A DNA stretch of 64,000 nt from an uncultured Opitutales bacterium (GCA_937775295.1 CALKBZ010000008.1:26592-90591), one strand, 5' to 3'. Positions 8,859 to 18,069 are shown, counted from the first letter of the stretch. Program-made: numbers and translations. The notes: a model not told the origin generated them from the sequence alone.

Positions 8859-8979
8859 GACTCTTACGGCTGCACCGTATTAATGAAGGAATGATGGATG
8901 ATTAGAAAAGGAACTGATTAATGTGCCCACTCCGCCAATCAGCGCAACGCGGAAGTCAGGGACGCAATTAATTAATCCC

Positions 8980-10263
8980 CTAGAGCCCCCCCTCCGCACT
9001 CAGAAACTCTTCCATCTTATACTTCCGCAGCTTACGCCGCATCCAATCCAGCGCCGCTTGAACCGCACGTGCCCTCACATCGAGCCGTCCACCAGTGTAA
9101 TGCACCGTCTTGCACCACACGCCCACGGGTGAGTGATATCCGAAATGAATCGTACCGACTGGGTTATTCTCATTGCCCCCGTCTGGCCCAGCAAAGCCAG
9201 TCACACTCAGCCCATAATCTGCTGATAAACGCTCAGACGCCCCGGATGCCAACGCCACCGCGCACTCAGGACTCACCGCCCCGTGCTGCTTAATAAGCGA
9301 CTCCGGCACTCCCAGTAAAGTGACCTTCACATCATCCGTATAGCAAACCACTCCACCCGCGAAGACACTCGAGGTTCCGGGAATATCCGTAAACGCACCC
9401 GCTAACGAGCCGCCCGTGCAGGATTCGGCGATGGCCAACGTCCGATCCAATGCTCGCAATTCGTGATACACCACCCCAGCGAGTGAACAATGACCGAAAC
9501 AAACGAAGTCCTCTCGGAAGATCTGCCGCGCCTCTTGTGCAATCAACTTCAGCTGAGCCAGCTGCAGCGAACCATCACGACAAGCCAAGCGCACATCCAC
9601 CATCCCGTAGTGCACACAATATGCGACGGCCAATGCGGAGTGCCGCTCAATGATCGGCTGCATCATCTGCTCCACCGCCGATTCGCCAAGCCCGCACGTA
9701 CGCACCTGCACATACGCATCGCCCTCATCGATCACCCCGTCCCGCCGCAACCGCGGCAACACTTGCTTCTCAAACATCGGCTCCAACTCATGCGTCGGAC
9801 CCGGCAACATAATTAAAAGTTTCTCACCCTGCTTATAAATCAGCCCTGGTGCCGTGCCCCGCTCATTATGCAAGGCCTCTCCACTCTGGAAGCAATAACA
9901 CTGCTTTAAATGATGCGCCCCCATTTCACACTCAAATACTGCGAATCGATCCTTGATTGTCGCCTCGACCTCAGGATCAAACACCAGCTCGACGCCGAGT
10001 ACCTGCGCAATCGTCTCACGCGTCAAATCATCCGCCGTCGGCCCTAGCCCGCCAGTGGTGATCACCAAATCCGACTGCTCCCAGGCCTGCGTAAAGCCAC
10101 GCTCAATTTCACCCACATCATCCATCACCACCCGACTGCGAGTGATCGAGACACCATGGTGCGCCAACTGCTCGCCCAGATAGGTGAGATGCGTATTTTC
10201 GCGGATCCCGACAAGTAGCTCGTCTCCAAAATTGATGACTTCGACTGAAAGTGGCTTCGACAT
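8980..10263 (-). CDS. cinA: CinA family protein (nicotinamide-nucleotide amidase/pyrophosphatase type)
   Basis: A 427-residue two-domain protein. The N-terminal molybdopterin-binding-like domain (residues 1-170) has TTGGLGPTADDLTRE; the C-terminal amidase domain (about 265-415) has AESCTGGSLAGAFTD with the catalytic serine, and SVTGFAGPDGG. In characterised relatives the C-domain deamidates nicotinamide mononucleotide in NAD salvage. The gene is divergent from uvrC; 77 bases separate the two starts. Confidence 0.92.
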   Translation of the reverse strand: MSKPLSVEVINFGDELLVGIRENTHLTYLGEQLAHHGVSITRSRVVMDDVGEIERGFTQAWEQSDLVITTGGLGPTADDLTRETIAQVLGVELVFDPEVEATIKDRFAVFECEMGAHHLKQCYCFQSGEALHNERGTAPGLIYKQGEKLLIMLPGPTHELEPMFEKQVLPRLRRDGVIDEGDAYVQVRTCGLGESAVEQMMQPIIERHSALAVAYCVHYGMVDVRLACRDGSLQLAQLKLIAQEARQIFREDFVCFGHCSLAGVVYHELRALDRTLAIAESCTGGSLAGAFTDIPGTSSVFAGGVVCYTDDVKVTLLGVPESLIKQHGAVSPECAVALASGASERLSADYGLSVTGFAGPDGGNENNPVGTIHFGYHSPVGVWCKTVHYTGGRLDVRARAVQAALDWMRRKLRKYKMEEFLSAEGGL

Positions 10264-10340
10264 AAACAGGCAGCTAGACAGCGCGGCAAATTACCGCTAC
10301 ATAAAGGCAAGTCAGGAGACTTATAACGCAAACATTACAA

Positions 10341-11816
10341 ATGCCAAAGGCAGAACACACAAATCTAAAAGAAAAAGTCCGACGGCTGCCGCGCAAGCCG
10401 GGGGTCTATCTGATGAAAGACCGCCTTGGGCAAACGATCTATGTGGGCAAGGCCAAGGACCTGAAGAAGCGCGTCTCCACCTACTTCCAAGCCTCGCGCA
10501 AGACCATGATCTCGCAGCCGAAGGTGCGCGCCATGATCGACTTGATCTACGACTTCGACTTGATCGTCGTCAAATCCGAGGCCGAAGCACTGCTACTCGA
10601 AGGGCAGCTGATCAAAAAATACAAGCCGCGCTACAACACCGACTTTACCGACGATAAGCGCTTCCTACTGGTCCGCGTCGATCGCCGCGAGCCACTGCCG
10701 CGCTTCCGATTGACGCGCAACCGCACCGACAGCAAATCACGCTACTACGGCCCCTTCGCCCACTCCACTCACTTACGCCAAACCCTCGCTGCCCTGCGTA
10801 AAAAATTCGGCATCCTGCTCAGCGACGCCAGTCCCATCAAAATAGAGACCGATCAATGGCGACTGTATGACGACGCCCGCGCCGAGATCTACCAGCACCC
10901 CAACGAGCTAAGCCAAGCCGACTATCTAACACGCGTGGATTCCGCCTGCGCCTTTCTCGATGGCAAAACAAAGGAATGGCTCACCGAGCTGAAAGATCAG
11001 ATGCAGGCCGCGGCCGAAAGCCGTGATTACGAAAAAGCCGCGCAACTGCGCGACCGCATCAACGCGCTGGAGCAGACCAGTGTGCGCACCCGAAAGTTCG
11101 AACGCCCACTGCACGATCCAACGCCCAAGAGCGAAACCCTGGCACAGCTGAAAACAGACCTGGCACTCGCAGCAACTCCCGAGCGGATGGAGTGCTTCGA
11201 TATTTCGCACATCTCTGGCAGCTTCTGCGTCGCCTCCATGGTGGCCTTCAAAGACGGCAGGCCTGACCGCAAGAATTACCGCCGCTACAAAATTAAATCC
11301 TTCATCGGCAACGACGACTTTCGAGCCATGGAAGAAGTCGTCGGACGCCGCTATCGTCGCCTCAACGACGAACAAAAGCCCTTTCCCGACCTCGTCATCA
11401 TCGATGGCGGTGCGGGCCAAGTCACCGCCGCGCTCAAAGCATTTTTAGGCCAAGGACTCGAACCACCCGCCATGATCGGACTGGCCAAAAAGAACGAGAC
11501 CATCATCTTCAGCGACGGGCGCGAGCCACTCAACCTCTCGCATCACGATCCCGGGCTACGCATGCTGCAGCACATTCGCGACGAGGCACACCACTTCGCC
11601 AACAGCTTCAACGCGGAACTACGCAGCAAGAAACTGCGCGAATCGATCCTCGACGATTTCAAAGGCCTCGGCCCCAACAAACGCCATGCCCTGCTGAAAC
11701 ACTTCGGCTCGATCGAAAAGCTCCGCGCCGCTGACGCAGAAAAAATCACACAAGTCGAAGGCATCGGCCCCAAGACCGCCGCAGGTATTGTCGAGTTCTT
11801 CAATCCCCGCGATTAA
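10341..11816 (+). CDS. uvrC: Excinuclease ABC subunit C, short form
   Basis: A 491-residue nucleotide excision repair nuclease. The GIY-YIG domain lies at about 16-95 (KPGVYLMKD, TIYVGKAKDLKKRV), the UVR motif at about 225-250 (DYEKAAQLRDRI), the RNase-H-like C-terminal nuclease at about 270-420 (ECFDISHISG, VIIDGGAGQ) and a helix-hairpin-helix at about 445-490 (GLGPNKRHALLKHFGS). It is about 120 residues shorter than the E. coli protein. The region between the GIY-YIG and UVR parts (about 152-200) has a single cysteine (SACAFLDG), so the four-cysteine iron-sulfur site known in UvrC is absent. Catalytic motifs look intact. Confidence 0.93.
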   Translation: MPKAEHTNLKEKVRRLPRKPGVYLMKDRLGQTIYVGKAKDLKKRVSTYFQASRKTMISQPKVRAMIDLIYDFDLIVVKSEAEALLLEGQLIKKYKPRYNTDFTDDKRFLLVRVDRREPLPRFRLTRNRTDSKSRYYGPFAHSTHLRQTLAALRKKFGILLSDASPIKIETDQWRLYDDARAEIYQHPNELSQADYLTRVDSACAFLDGKTKEWLTELKDQMQAAAESRDYEKAAQLRDRINALEQTSVRTRKFERPLHDPTPKSETLAQLKTDLALAATPERMECFDISHISGSFCVASMVAFKDGRPDRKNYRRYKIKSFIGNDDFRAMEEVVGRRYRRLNDEQKPFPDLVIIDGGAGQVTAALKAFLGQGLEPPAMIGLAKKNETIIFSDGREPLNLSHHDPGLRMLQHIRDEAHHFANSFNAELRSKKLRESILDDFKGLGPNKRHALLKHFGSIEKLRAADAEKITQVEGIGPKTAAGIVEFFNPRD

Positions 11817-11945
11817 TAAGTCGCTCAACGACACAATCCGCATTTCAAGATCGCGCACACTTAAAGTCTTCTTGCGACATTGCAGAATCATTGATGCACA
11901 CACTCATCGCGCGAGCTCACGCCTGATTCTTTGATTATTAAACAT

Positions 11946-11974
11946 AAAAAAACCACCCACTTGCGTAGGTAGTT
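11946..11974 (-). terminator. Terminator downstream of the pseudopilin gene
   Basis: Arms 11951-11957 (AACCACC) and 11968-11974 (GGTAGTT) pair with one mismatch across a 10-base loop, followed on the minus strand by seven T. It lies 29 bases past the pilin stop. Confidence 0.75.
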
Positions 11975-12002
11975 GAGATTCCATGACCATCTAAACCGAC
12001 AT

Positions 12003-12350
12003 TTACATGTCATACTCAACAGTGTTACCGTCCGTAGGTGTCGCAGAGAGCTGCTTAGTCGAAGTGGTGATTGGGAATGTGTATGTTTCGCCAGCAACCT
12101 GAGTCAGTGACTTGATATACTTGTCGTTACCAATAAGATCCGCTCGCGTCGCAGTTGTAGTGCCACTCTCGCGGAAGTACTCGTCTGCAGCGAGTGCGAT
12201 CTGGCGGAGGTTGTTCAGAATCATTTTTGACTGTGAGGTCTCACGAACATTTTGGAAGGTGGGGACTGCCATTGCAACGAGAAGACCGATAATGACCACA
12301 ACGATCATGATTTCAACGAGTGTGAATCCTTTTTTGCTTTTATTTTGCAT
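12003..12350 (-). CDS. Type IV pilin-like / pseudopilin
   Basis: A 115-residue protein with a class III prepilin leader: MQNKSKKG, cleavage expected between G8 and F9, then FTLVEIMIVVVIIGLLVAM with Glu five residues after the cut. The short globular part (RETSQSKMILNNLRQIALAADEYF) is typical of pseudopilins abundant in Verrucomicrobiota and Lentisphaerae. The ATG at 12350 is preferred because AAAGGTG stands about nine bases upstream; a GTG at 12362 would add four residues. No secretion or pilus assembly genes are nearby, so it is an orphan with its own terminator. Confidence 0.88.
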   Translation of the reverse strand: MQNKSKKGFTLVEIMIVVVIIGLLVAMAVPTFQNVRETSQSKMILNNLRQIALAADEYFRESGTTTATRADLIGNDKYIKSLTQVAGETYTFPITTSTKQLSATPTDGNTVEYDM

Positions 12351-12493
12351 GATGATAGCCACCTTTCATTACATACTATTCCAATGAACCTGAGCGTATC
12401 AACACTGAAACGCATCGCTACGAGAAAATTAATAAAAAACTTACAGACCGTTAGTAATTCAACATTTCTTTAACGGACTTACTCCATTCGGGC

Positions 12494-12760
12494 TTAATCT
12501 GTAACCCTAAGCCACGGCAACATCCAGTCGATACATCGCGAAAATAATTTTCCGCAGGCAGACGGCACCACAGAGGCCACGCAATGACCGCACCCGCAGC
12601 AGCATAGGTCGACCAGAATCACCCAACTCCCCATTCCCAGACCCACAAACATAACTAACCACAATCTCCACTCTGGCACCTGGTGCGGAATTAACACACA
12701 ACCAAACAGACTGATTAGTAGAAAAAAGATACGAAAAATGAGAAGAGTTTTCTTCATCAA
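12494..12760 (-). pseudogene. Frameshifted N-terminal fragment resembling a PIN/TRAM (YacL-like) membrane protein
   Basis: An 88-codon frame starting with a convincing pair of membrane helices (LLIFRIFFLLISLFG and WLVMFVGLGMGSWVILVDL). From about base 12607 onward this frame becomes cysteine-rich nonsense, whereas the adjacent frame continues with LLRVRSLRGLCGAV, which resembles the LL-x-G-F-S-L-R-G-L block that follows ILVD in the N-terminal membrane part of PIN/TRAM proteins. An indel plus loss of the catalytic PIN part is inferred. Family assignment is from memory of the motif; an unrelated small membrane protein is possible. Confidence 0.42.
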
Positions 12761-12778
12761 AGAATTATCGCTGGCAAT

Positions 12779-12961
12779 TTAAAAACGAAGTGCGCCCGAC
12801 AGCCACACAGCCACAATCGGGAGTGCCGCAAACAAAAACATTAGAACATAAATAATCAGCTTAGCCCGATCTGCTTTTTTTTGCAAATCCGCTTGGCTCA
12901 CCGCTCCATCTAAATCCTTCATCTTCCTAATATCATGCCAGAAGCGCATCCTCGAAAGCAA
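12779..12961 (-). CDS. Small single-pass membrane protein, unknown
   Basis: 60 residues: a charged helix (DLQKKADRAK) followed by one C-terminal membrane span (LIIYVLMFLFAALPIVAVWLSG). No family recognised. It lies 18 bases upstream of the broken PIN/TRAM-like fragment and 31 bases downstream of the SUMF1-domain gene, all on the same strand. Internal ATGs at residues 5 and 14 are alternative starts. Confidence 0.5.
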   Translation of the reverse strand: MLSRMRFWHDIRKMKDLDGAVSQADLQKKADRAKLIIYVLMFLFAALPIVAVWLSGALRF

Positions 12962-12992
12962 CTCGAACTTGCCCCGTCAGATTAATTAAATG

Positions 12993-14747
12993 TCAGTCGA
13001 TGAACACCACGAATCGAAAGCCGGTCAATCGATTACGATCGCCTCGTGGAGCACTTCGTGTTGGCACGCTGAAAATCGACTCCAGTCGATCTTGTGCGTG
13101 CCCGCCGATGTGACGTGCCTCCTCAGAAGTAAACCGACCTTCCGACTCTAACCATTCACTAACATTCCCCAAAAGGTCGAAAAAACCACTCGCAAACGGC
13201 GCCTTTTTACCGACCGACTGTGCCACCCCATCTGCATCTAAAATACTCCAAGCGTGTTTTTCAAGCACGACATAACGCAAACGACCCAACGCTTGTCTAA
13301 ATTCATGCTCTGATGGCAACCGAACTTCTTTGCCTAAAATCCAAGACAAGCGCTCGCAAAAACTTTTAGCCTCCGTCCAACTTACCGAATCCACTGGATT
13401 AACATCGTCTTGGTTACGACTCGGATTCGTGCCCATGATCAAAGCATACAGCGCTTGAGGCACCTCAGTACGAAGCATGCGTAAGCCCTCCACCGCTGGC
13501 ACAGGAAGCAACGCATTATACACACGGTCCTGAATGTAGCCGAGGTCGCTTTGTACCAAATTCAAATAGCGCACCTTCACCTCAAGCTCCTCATCATTGA
13601 GCGAACTGCGCGGGAACGCATTCTGCATGTGCTTAATATCGCGACGCAGCGCCACAATCACCTCAGCAGCCTCATACGTGCGGCGCTCCGAGAGTAAGCG
13701 CTTCAACAAATCGTGATTACTCTCAACCTCCAAGCCGAGCTCGACGCTTTGAACGGTCTGACTCTTTCGCCGAAACTCTACCACTTGCTCCGACGATGCG
13801 TAAGGACTGCCAGGATACGCTTTATTCAACTCCTGCTGCAGGCGTGCCACTTCCTCATACAAGCTCGCCGACTTCAGCATTTCACCTGCAGCACGACTCG
13901 CATCCGCCAGTCTCGATACTTCCTCGATTTCGAGACGATCTTGCCCCGACTCGATCCCCACTAATTTGACCTCTAAGCCCACCAACCTGGACACACTCGC
14001 TTGGTTGGTGCCGCGATATTCACGATTGAGCTGCTGCTGGATCTGCATGGCCTGCTTCAACAAGGCTGCTGCAGACTCCCACTCGTACTGTGCAATCAAT
14101 GCATCTGCATCTCGTTCAAAATCGAGACTCTGCTGCAACAACGGCTCAGCCGTAAGATAGCGTGCCTGCCGCTGCAAGCGAGTGGCACGCCCGACATTAT
14201 AGGCCGAACTCAACGGGAAATTCTCATTGATTGCTTTTTGCTCCATAAAGGCCCCTTGGAACTTATCCCGCGCCGCCTTATACGCCTGATCATTCGCCAA
14301 GGCCTGTGCCTCGGACTCCAATTTCAAACTAGTCACCCTAAGCAGCTCAGCTGACGAATTCTGATAGCGCCGCCCCAGACTCTCCAAGCGTTGCGTTGCC
14401 CGTATATTATATTTAGGCATCGCATCGACATATTGACGCTGCAGCTCTAGCGCACGCTTCAACAACAACATATCCTGCTGTTCCGCCTGACGCATCGCCA
14501 ACACTTCCTCAAATTGCGCCTCAACCGCTAAACTCTGGGTGCGCAGCGCGATCGCCCCAGCAGAAATCTCCACATCCGCGGTGCGCACGCTATAATCAAC
14601 ATTCTTTGGCCCGAATTGGCTCAAGAACCAGAATAACACCAACACACCCACGCAAGCCATGATTATGAGCAACAAGATCATGAATCGCTTGAGACCACTG
14701 GTTTCGTGGGATCGGCGGTAGATGGATGACTTCTTCAAACGGACCAT
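12993..14747 (-). CDS. Membrane-anchored helical protein with C-terminal SUMF1/FGE-like domain
   Basis: 584 residues. A basic N-terminus is followed by one membrane span (about 22-44), then about 370 residues of charged alpha-helix rich in Q, E, L and A with TPR-like spacing (LLKRALELQRQYV, LLKQAMQIQQQLN), then a formylglycine-generating-enzyme-like domain at about 425-584. SUMF1 landmarks seen are VDSVSWTEAKSFCERLS, RLPSEHEFRQALG, LLGNVSEWLES and TGFRFVV. It is short for a catalytic FGE and no sulfatase is near, so a binding or scaffolding role at the inner membrane is more likely than enzyme activity. Such domains are greatly expanded in Verrucomicrobiota and Planctomycetota. Confidence 0.75.
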   Translation of the reverse strand: MVRLKKSSIYRRSHETSGLKRFMILLLIIMACVGVLVLFWFLSQFGPKNVDYSVRTADVEISAGAIALRTQSLAVEAQFEEVLAMRQAEQQDMLLLKRALELQRQYVDAMPKYNIRATQRLESLGRRYQNSSAELLRVTSLKLESEAQALANDQAYKAARDKFQGAFMEQKAINENFPLSSAYNVGRATRLQRQARYLTAEPLLQQSLDFERDADALIAQYEWESAAALLKQAMQIQQQLNREYRGTNQASVSRLVGLEVKLVGIESGQDRLEIEEVSRLADASRAAGEMLKSASLYEEVARLQQELNKAYPGSPYASSEQVVEFRRKSQTVQSVELGLEVESNHDLLKRLLSERRTYEAAEVIVALRRDIKHMQNAFPRSSLNDEELEVKVRYLNLVQSDLGYIQDRVYNALLPVPAVEGLRMLRTEVPQALYALIMGTNPSRNQDDVNPVDSVSWTEAKSFCERLSWILGKEVRLPSEHEFRQALGRLRYVVLEKHAWSILDADGVAQSVGKKAPFASGFFDLLGNVSEWLESEGRFTSEEARHIGGHAQDRLESIFSVPTRSAPRGDRNRLTGFRFVVFID

Positions 14748-14828
14748 AAGGGAATTGGAGCTGGCACTGTAAACATGGTCTGTCTAAATGAACCTCACGT
14801 TTGCTCAGCCGCAAGTCTAAAGGCTCCG

Positions 14829-14849
14829 TCAGTTGTCAGTTGTCAGTTC
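14829..14849. repeat. Threefold TCAGTTG tandem repeat
   Basis: Three consecutive 7-base units (TCAGTTG, TCAGTTG, TCAGTTC) in the 163-base gap between the SUMF1-domain gene and tyrA. No gene or clear terminator is seen in the gap. Confidence 0.8.
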
Positions 14850-14910
14850 TCCGAGAAAGTGCATATCACGTCCTATCTCTTTCTTTCTTTTTAAATAATC
14901 GAAGTTTTCC

Positions 14911-15756
14911 ATGTTTCAGCAGATTACAATACTCGGGCCAGGCCTCCTCGGCGCCTCCTTAGCGATGGCGGTAAAAGAACGCGGACTCGCCGCACGAGTC
15001 GTCACATGGTCGCGACGCCCTGAATCGCGCGCGATGTGCCTGAACCAGAGCTGGTGCGATGCTGTGTTCGACTCCCCCGAAGAGGCAGTCGCCGGCAGTG
15101 ACCTGGTGGTAATCTGCACGCCCGTCCAAACCATCGTTCCACTCTTGGTGCAAATCCGCCCGGCACTCGCCGCAGATACACTGATCAGCGATGTCGGCAG
15201 CACCAAGAGCCTGATCTGCCGCGAAGCGCGCAGCGCACTCGAGGGGCACTCGGCCACTTTTCTCGGCGCACATCCCATGGCTGGCTCTGAACAAGCAGGC
15301 ATGGAACATGCACAATCCGACCTGTTTGAGAAAGCAGCCTGCATTCTCACGCCACTCGACGAGGTCTCCAGCGCAGCGATCGCCAAGCTCAGCGCGTTCT
15401 GGGATACACTGGGCATGACTGTTTCAATCGTATCGCCTGAAAAACATGACGAAATCGTCGCCCACGTCAGCCATTTACCACACCTACTCGCCTCCACGCT
15501 CTGCGGCTATCTCGCCACGCAAGACGACACTTGGCGGACTCTCTCCGGCCGTGGACTGCGCGATACGACACGGATCGCATCTGGCGATCCGCAGCTCTGG
15601 AAGCAGATCCTCGAACAAAACAGCGACGAAGTCCTACGTGCGATCGAAGGCTTCGAGCAGCAGCTTCATCATCTCAAAACCGCCCTCCTTAACCAAAACT
15701 CGCTCGGCATCATCACCCAACTTGAACGCGGCAAAACCTACCGCGATCAGTTGTAA
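14911..15756 (+). CDS. tyrA: Prephenate dehydrogenase
   Basis: A 281-residue NAD(P)-dependent dehydrogenase of tyrosine synthesis. It has an N-terminal Rossmann motif GPGLLGASLA at residues 9-18 and the conserved GAHPMAGSEQAG block near 124-135, followed by the all-helical dimerisation domain (VSHLPHLLASTL). No ACT or chorismate mutase domain is present, so feedback control must differ from fused forms. aroA follows after 126 bases on the same strand; the two probably share a transcript. Confidence 0.93.
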   Translation: MFQQITILGPGLLGASLAMAVKERGLAARVVTWSRRPESRAMCLNQSWCDAVFDSPEEAVAGSDLVVICTPVQTIVPLLVQIRPALAADTLISDVGSTKSLICREARSALEGHSATFLGAHPMAGSEQAGMEHAQSDLFEKAACILTPLDEVSSAAIAKLSAFWDTLGMTVSIVSPEKHDEIVAHVSHLPHLLASTLCGYLATQDDTWRTLSGRGLRDTTRIASGDPQLWKQILEQNSDEVLRAIEGFEQQLHHLKTALLNQNSLGIITQLERGKTYRDQL

Positions 15757-15881
15757 TTCGAGAAACAACCCACTTTGTTCTTGCAGTTGCCCAAAAGGCA
15801 CCCACTTCACTCACCCCTTCGGGGCAAATCGCTCCAATTTATCATCTCCGCGCTACTCGCGCTTCGTCAGCGTTTCAAAAA

Positions 15882-17240
15882 ATGACCGATCCACTCCCGA
15901 TTACACCCTTCACTCAAAAGCTCGACAACACCATCCAGTTGCCCGGCTCAAAGAGCATCACCAACCGCGCACTGATCCTAGCCGCTCTCGCCGAAGGCGA
16001 AACACGCCTCGAAGGCTCACTATTTAGCCGTGATACTCGCATCATGCTGGAAGCGCTCACCACGTTGGGCTTTGAATGCACAGCCGATCAGACTGCCCAC
16101 AGCATCACGGTCAAAGGCGAGGGCGGCAACATCCCCAACACTTGCGCCGAACTACACGTTGGCAACGCGGGCACCGCCGCGCGTTTCCTCACCGCCTTTC
16201 TGGCACTCCAAGTAGGCGGCACTTACAAACTCGATGGCGACCCAGCCATGCGCGAGCGACCTATGTCCGGCCTACTCGATGCCCTCGTCGCACTCGATGC
16301 CGCCGAGTTTGAGTTCCACGGCACACCGGGGTATTTTCCATTTACACTCAAAGCCAAGGGTTACAACGGCGGCAGCGCCACAGTCGATGCCAGCGCCAGC
16401 AGCCAGATCCTCTCCGCACTACTCCTCGCCGCACCAGCAGGTTCAGGCAATGTGCAGATCGCCTGCCCTGGGGTGCGTCCCGCTTACGTCGCGATCACTT
16501 TGAAGATGCGCGAAGCCTTTGGCGCAGCCCCGGCCTCCAGCGATGCCAATGGCAACTACTCGCTGCCAGCATTACAGTACAAGTCGCCGAGCAGCGGCAT
16601 CTACTCGATCGAGCCAGACATATCCGCTGCCAGCTACTTCTTGGCACTGACTCTGATCCAAGGCGGCCAGCTCACTATTCCCAACCTCAGCCCCGATCCA
16701 CTGCAGGGCGACGCCCACTTCATTGAAGTGCTCGCCCACCACGGACTGCGCGTCGACGCCGAATCCAATCAATGGATCGCTAACTGCGCCGCCCCAGACG
16801 CAATCGGCCGCGACCATCGCGAGATCGACTTTAACCCATTTTCCGACACTTTCCTGACCTACGCTGCGATTGCACCTCTGCTCGGCGGCTCCGTCCGCAT
16901 CTGTGGTATTGCCCACACGCGGCACCAAGAGACAGATCGGATCGCCGGTATGGCCAATGAACTCTCCAAGCTCGGCCAACTCGTCAAAGAAGAGGACGAC
17001 GCACTGACTATTAGCATAAAGCCCAACGAACTACGCGCCCGTGCAATGAAGGCACGTAACGCGGGGCAACTGATCGAGATCGACACTTACGAAGACCACC
17101 GCTTCGCGATGAGTTTCGGCATCCTAGGCAGCTTCGATCTGATTGGCGACGGCCAGCCCTGGCTCGCCATCAAAGACCCCGAATGCTGCGGCAAGACCTT
17201 TCCCGACTTCTTTAAGGCATTGGACCAATTGCGTGGGTAA
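15882..17240 (+). CDS. aroA: 3-phosphoshikimate 1-carboxyvinyltransferase (EPSP synthase)
   Basis: A 452-residue shikimate-pathway enzyme. It shows LPGSKSITNRALILAALAEG at about 20-39, the PEP-site loop GNAGTAARFLTAFLAL near 98, RERPMSGLLDAL near 124, DISAASYFLAL and the HTRHQETDRI catalytic strand. The start is the ATG after a TCAGCGTTTCAAAAA leader that also precedes plsC in this window. Upstream tyrA gives the cluster an aromatic amino-acid theme; trpE lies 19 kb away, separately. Confidence 0.95.
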   Translation: MTDPLPITPFTQKLDNTIQLPGSKSITNRALILAALAEGETRLEGSLFSRDTRIMLEALTTLGFECTADQTAHSITVKGEGGNIPNTCAELHVGNAGTAARFLTAFLALQVGGTYKLDGDPAMRERPMSGLLDALVALDAAEFEFHGTPGYFPFTLKAKGYNGGSATVDASASSQILSALLLAAPAGSGNVQIACPGVRPAYVAITLKMREAFGAAPASSDANGNYSLPALQYKSPSSGIYSIEPDISAASYFLALTLIQGGQLTIPNLSPDPLQGDAHFIEVLAHHGLRVDAESNQWIANCAAPDAIGRDHREIDFNPFSDTFLTYAAIAPLLGGSVRICGIAHTRHQETDRIAGMANELSKLGQLVKEEDDALTISIKPNELRARAMKARNAGQLIEIDTYEDHRFAMSFGILGSFDLIGDGQPWLAIKDPECCGKTFPDFFKALDQLRG

Positions 17241-17253
17241 TTGACAAAGGCGT

Positions 17254-17310
17254 GTGGGCGACTCGCCCACGTTGCAGCCATATTGACGCAAACGAGGGCG
17301 ACTCGCCCTC
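17254..17310. repeat. Two GGGCGACTCGCCC palindromes
   Basis: Perfect 8+1+8 palindromes at 17254-17270 (GTGGGCGACTCGCCCAC) and 17294-17310 (GAGGGCGACTCGCCCTC), their starts 40 bases apart, between the convergent aroA and rsmE. They could act as a bidirectional stop or RNA structure, but no T-run follows, so a dispersed palindromic unit is the better description. Confidence 0.85.
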
Positions 17311-17322
17311 ACTCCTTTGAGT

Positions 17323-18069
17323 TCAAAGCTCCGTCGCCGTCTGCTCCGTCCATAGTCCGAGCTTCGTCGCCGTCGCCGACACTGCAGCTACGCACGCCGT
17401 TTCGGCGCGCAGTACATGTGCGCCTAGATGCGCGAGCTTCCAACCGTTCTTACGAAACACATCGCGCTCGTAAGACGACCAACCACGCTCAGGCCCGAGC
17501 GCTATCACTGCGCTCGCAGCGGCATCGGGCAAGACTTCGCCCAACGAACCACCTGCCTCGTAATTATCCAACGCCACATGCGTATCCGCACCATGCAGCG
17601 CCGAGATTGCCGACTGCAGATCTGCATGCATCGCAACTTGAGGTAGATAGGTACTAAAAGCCTGCTCCGCGCCTAGGCGGATACGATCCCGCCACTCATC
17701 CGTTTGCCACAAACTGCTCTGCGCATAGGACGGTTCGCTGCGTTCGGCTTCGAAAAAATGAATGCCTGCCACGCCGAGACTCGCGCCCTCAAACAGAACA
17801 CGCTTCGCAGTATGTGGCCGTGGCAAACCAATCAGCAAAGTTACCGGTAAACTCGCAGATGCTGGCTCCGTGCCAACCACCTCCAGCTCGAAGCTACCAT
17901 CAGCCTCCACGGCCACCACTTTCGCCCGCGCACGTGGCCCGTTGACGAAGCCGAGAAACACCAAGGTGCCGACCTCTGCGCGCAGTACTTTACGCAAGTG
18001 CTGCGCACGAGGATCGCTCCCTTCGAGTCGAACCGACTCAAAGGCTTCATCAAAAAGCATCAAATTCAT
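17323..18069 (-). CDS. rsmE: 16S rRNA (uracil1498-N3)-methyltransferase
   Basis: A SPOUT-class methyltransferase of about 248 residues modifying U1498 of 16S rRNA. Landmarks are RAQHLRKVLRAEVG near the N-terminus, the central RSEPSYAQ...WRDRIRLGAEQAF helix, and the knot ALGPERGWSSYERDVF ... LGAHVLRAETA. The start is set at 18069 (MNLMLFDEAFE). An upstream in-frame ATG at 18150 would add 27 residues translated from a palindromic repeat, which are unlikely to be real. Convergent with aroA. Confidence 0.9.
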   Translation of the reverse strand: MNLMLFDEAFESVRLEGSDPRAQHLRKVLRAEVGTLVFLGFVNGPRARAKVVAVEADGSFELEVVGTEPASASLPVTLLIGLPRPHTAKRVLFEGASLGVAGIHFFEAERSEPSYAQSSLWQTDEWRDRIRLGAEQAFSTYLPQVAMHADLQSAISALHGADTHVALDNYEAGGSLGEVLPDAAASAVIALGPERGWSSYERDVFRKNGWKLAHLGAHVLRAETACVAAVSATATKLGLWTEQTATEL

